Part shown: positions 62,791 to 64,000 of the stretch, one piece after another
How positions within the stretch are numbered: position 1 is the first letter of the stretch
Layout: every line of letters begins with the position of its first letter
From: Artemisia argyi
Taxonomy: Eukaryota; Streptophyta; Magnoliopsida; Asterales; Asteraceae
DNA: 64,000 nucleotides
Reading direction: 5' to 3'
NCBI GenBank assembly: GCA_030686995.1
Contig: CM060704.1
Coordinates: 113,645,042-113,709,041 of the forward strand
Program-made: the position numbers and the translations under genes
Notes under the pieces: generated by a model
The model's database searches: none
Told to the model about the DNA's origin: nothing
What the model saw: only the letters and a program-made list of their open reading frames with translations

Positions 62791-63010
62791 ATATGGACAC
62801 TTTACGCTTAACCTTTTGCATAACCAGATCTTACGCGTAAACTTTTGCGTAAACCTTTTGCATAAGGTTTTGCGTAAGGAGTGGACATACGCGTAACCAT
62901 AGCGTTTTACGCCTAAAAACCTTACGCATGACTTTCCAAGTTATGCGTATACTGATATGAAGAAGGTTATGCGTAACCTTAAGAGTCTTGATTCTTTTGC
63001 GTAAAAAGAG
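62791..63010 (-). repeat. Cluster of TTACGCGTAA / TTGCGTAA words
   Basis: At least a dozen near-copies of ttacgcgtaa, tttgcgtaa, tatgcgtaac and acgcctaaa in 220 bases, in both orientations. It lies about 420 bases downstream of the primer-binding site on the minus strand. Confidence 0.85.
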
Positions 63011-63422
63011 GGTTTTGACCCGTTGACCATTTTCTGGCGTACTTTCCGACCAGTTTTCCGGCTATTTTTTTTTCAGACCATGTACGATAACCTTTCTGAC
63101 CATGTTTTTCCCATATTTTGACAAGTTTTCTGACCAGTATATTGACCTTGTATATGACTACAAATATCTCACGGGTTTGGTACAAAAAAATCACAAATGA
63201 TGTATTGTTGACACAAACTATTAACTAGGCATTATAGCACAATAAATCCGTTTGTACCAAATATAAAAATGAAAGAATAAGACTTTTGACTATTGGATGT
63301 ACCATAAAAACTGTTAACCAAAAAAATGTATAAAGAACAGTATGGATACATGGTTAAAACAGTTAAAAGATGACAACTTTTGACAAGATAGAACCACAAA
63401 AATCAACCAAAAGCTAAAACCT

Positions 63423-63435
63423 GGCTCTGATGCCA
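63423..63435 (-). other. Primer-binding site of the short-LTR element
   Basis: Minus-strand tggcatcagagcc, two bases after the LTR, for initiator tRNA-Met with one mismatch. Confidence 0.88.
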
Positions 63436-63437
63436 CT

Positions 63438-63741
63438 TGTAGGATCGTATTTTGATTGATTATTGTGATTCAGGAGGTCGGGGATGATGAAAGATTAAAT
63501 CTTCCATGGTTAGTGAGAGAGAGTAGAGAGAGAAGGGAAAAACTATGTGTTTATTGATAATGAAAGAGTAAATTACACAAAGAGTCTCACCCTCCTAGTG
63601 AAGTCTAGGAGGGCTTATATAGCCTAACACAATCAAACTATTGCAATATTACATAACAAGTCCTTGTGTTTAAGCTAAATAGGATAACTAGTGTAATCCC
63701 AATAATGTTGTCACATTTAACTGTTAGGAGCGATCCCAACA
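63438..63741 (-). repeat. 5' LTR of the short-LTR element
   Basis: 304 bases, near-identical to 59913-60212, ending cgatcccaaca on the plus strand with intact TG...CA termini. Confidence 0.88.
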
Positions 63742-63746
63742 GGAAA
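63742..63746 (+). repeat. 5-bp target duplication GGAAA, right copy
   Basis: Matches 59908-59912; the interrupted ORF resumes here. Confidence 0.9.
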
Positions 63747-64000
63747 AGATAAGGAAACCCTTAAGCCCGAAACTTCGTGAAGGCAACCATGCAATTTGTT
63801 GTGAAAACACAATTGACATGCTTAATGCTATTAAGGATCATAGAGAAGAAACCCGTAAAATGCTCAAATCTCTTCATGACGGAGTTAAAATGCTTCAAGC
63901 ATTGGCCTCAAACATAACATGCATTGTGCATCAAGAAAGGGGTGTTGACACTTATGAGGACAATCTTGTAGATCACAAGAAATAGTTTCCTTATATCATG

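Larger units (their letters stand above)
59913..63741 (-). mobile_element. Complete short-LTR Copia-type retrotransposon without gag-pol, minus strand
   Basis: 3829 bases: LTRs of 300 and 304 bases (59913-60212 and 63438-63741), primer-binding site at 63423-63435, purine tract at 60213-60223 and a perfect GGAAA target duplication. The 3.2 kb internal region has no recognisable capsid, integrase or RT, so it is non-autonomous. It holds a 73-codon open frame near its 3' end (60333-60551) and a cluster of ttacgcgtaa-type words (62791-63010). The Copia assignment rests on 5-bp duplication, tRNA-Met site and LTR size only. The LTRs differ at about a dozen positions or fewer, so it is young. Confidence 0.85.
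59612..63985 (+). pseudogene. 3'-terminal ORF of the SIRE element, split by a retrotransposon
   Basis: The 5' part (59612-59912) starts MNNQPLSPNNVLNNFILQ and is Asn/Ser/Gln-rich. The 3' part (63742-63985) resumes after the insertion and ends with TAG at 63983-63985. Leaving out the inserted element and one GGAAA copy keeps the reading frame open, so the ORF was intact, about 180 codons, when hit. The second half has an amphipathic stretch (REETRKMLKSLHDGVKMLQA) that could form a coiled coil. No known domain. Its place near the 3' end of a SIRE element matches the envelope-like or extra ORF position. As it stands it would end two codons into the inserted LTR. Confidence 0.6.
43229..64000 (+). 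mobile_element. Decayed SIRE-type Copia retrotransposon (extends past window end), host to three insertions
   Basis: 5' LTR from 43229, primer-binding site at 46847, gag at 46976, then protease and integrase remnants to 50156, and a 3' ORF split between 59612 and 63985. RT and RNase H are missing: text jumps from the post-integrase linker (HPIQQV-like, near 50125) to non-coding sequence. Inside it lie an LTR-like segment (about 45290-46548), a minus-strand SIRE derivative (50407-58992) and a minus-strand Copia-type derivative (59913-63741). Its 3' LTR is not in the window. Confidence 0.7.

Overview
The window is plant nuclear DNA: about 4.7 kb of one ordinary host gene inside a dense, nested bed of retrotransposons and DNA transposons. 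The combination of an AT-rich background, a plastid-type ATP sulfurylase gene with five exons, a Tekay-type chromovirus with 3.6-3.7 kb LTRs, several SIRE-type Copia elements, and PIF/CACTA/MULE debris points to a eudicot. The phrasing of the transposon proteins and LTRs resembles Asteraceae (daisy family, perhaps Anthemideae). That family assignment is from recollection of similar sequences, not a search.

Layout. 1-3600: AT-rich repeat debris with no gene. 3600-4421 and 8645-11728: pieces of SIRE-type Copia elements, ending in a 3'-truncated LTR (10351-11728). 4513-8519 (minus): a decayed non-LTR retrotransposon with an N-terminal C2H2 finger, a reverse transcriptase and a C-terminal restriction-like endonuclease, bounded on both sides by long (TTA)n microsatellites. 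11731-12838: CACTA transposase fragment. 14351-14962: PIF/Harbinger ORF1-like fragment. 15628-20339 (plus): the host gene, plastid ATP sulfurylase, with a candidate miR395 site in exon 1. 23233-23698: small TIR element. 24035-40165: a foldback Mutator-like element with arms of about 1 kb and 9-bp target duplications. Its right arm is split by a complete Tekay element (26049-40035, TSD CGGCC). 43229 to the window end: a decayed SIRE element on the plus strand. It carries a second LTR-like segment inside its 5' LTR, a complete minus-strand SIRE derivative without gag-pol (50407-58992, TSD AAAGA), and a complete minus-strand 3.8 kb Copia-type derivative (59913-63741, TSD GGAAA) that splits its 3'-terminal ORF.

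The host gene makes the first enzyme of sulfate assimilation. Everything else is mobile DNA, mostly inactive by sequence (stops, frameshifts, missing domains), although the three nested LTR elements have intact ends and near-identical LTR pairs.

The most unusual signal is shared by several unrelated LTR elements. Just upstream of the TATA box, and again in internal regions, each carries a tight cluster of its own short CG-rich or otherwise palindromic word: CGGTACCG; TGACGGCGTCA; GCGCGC/ACGCGT; GGTCCCCTTAAT-AAGGGGACC; TTACGCGTAA. The word differs between families but is repeated within one element at its LTR and internal sites. This could be an element-specific operator or chromatin-recognition system.
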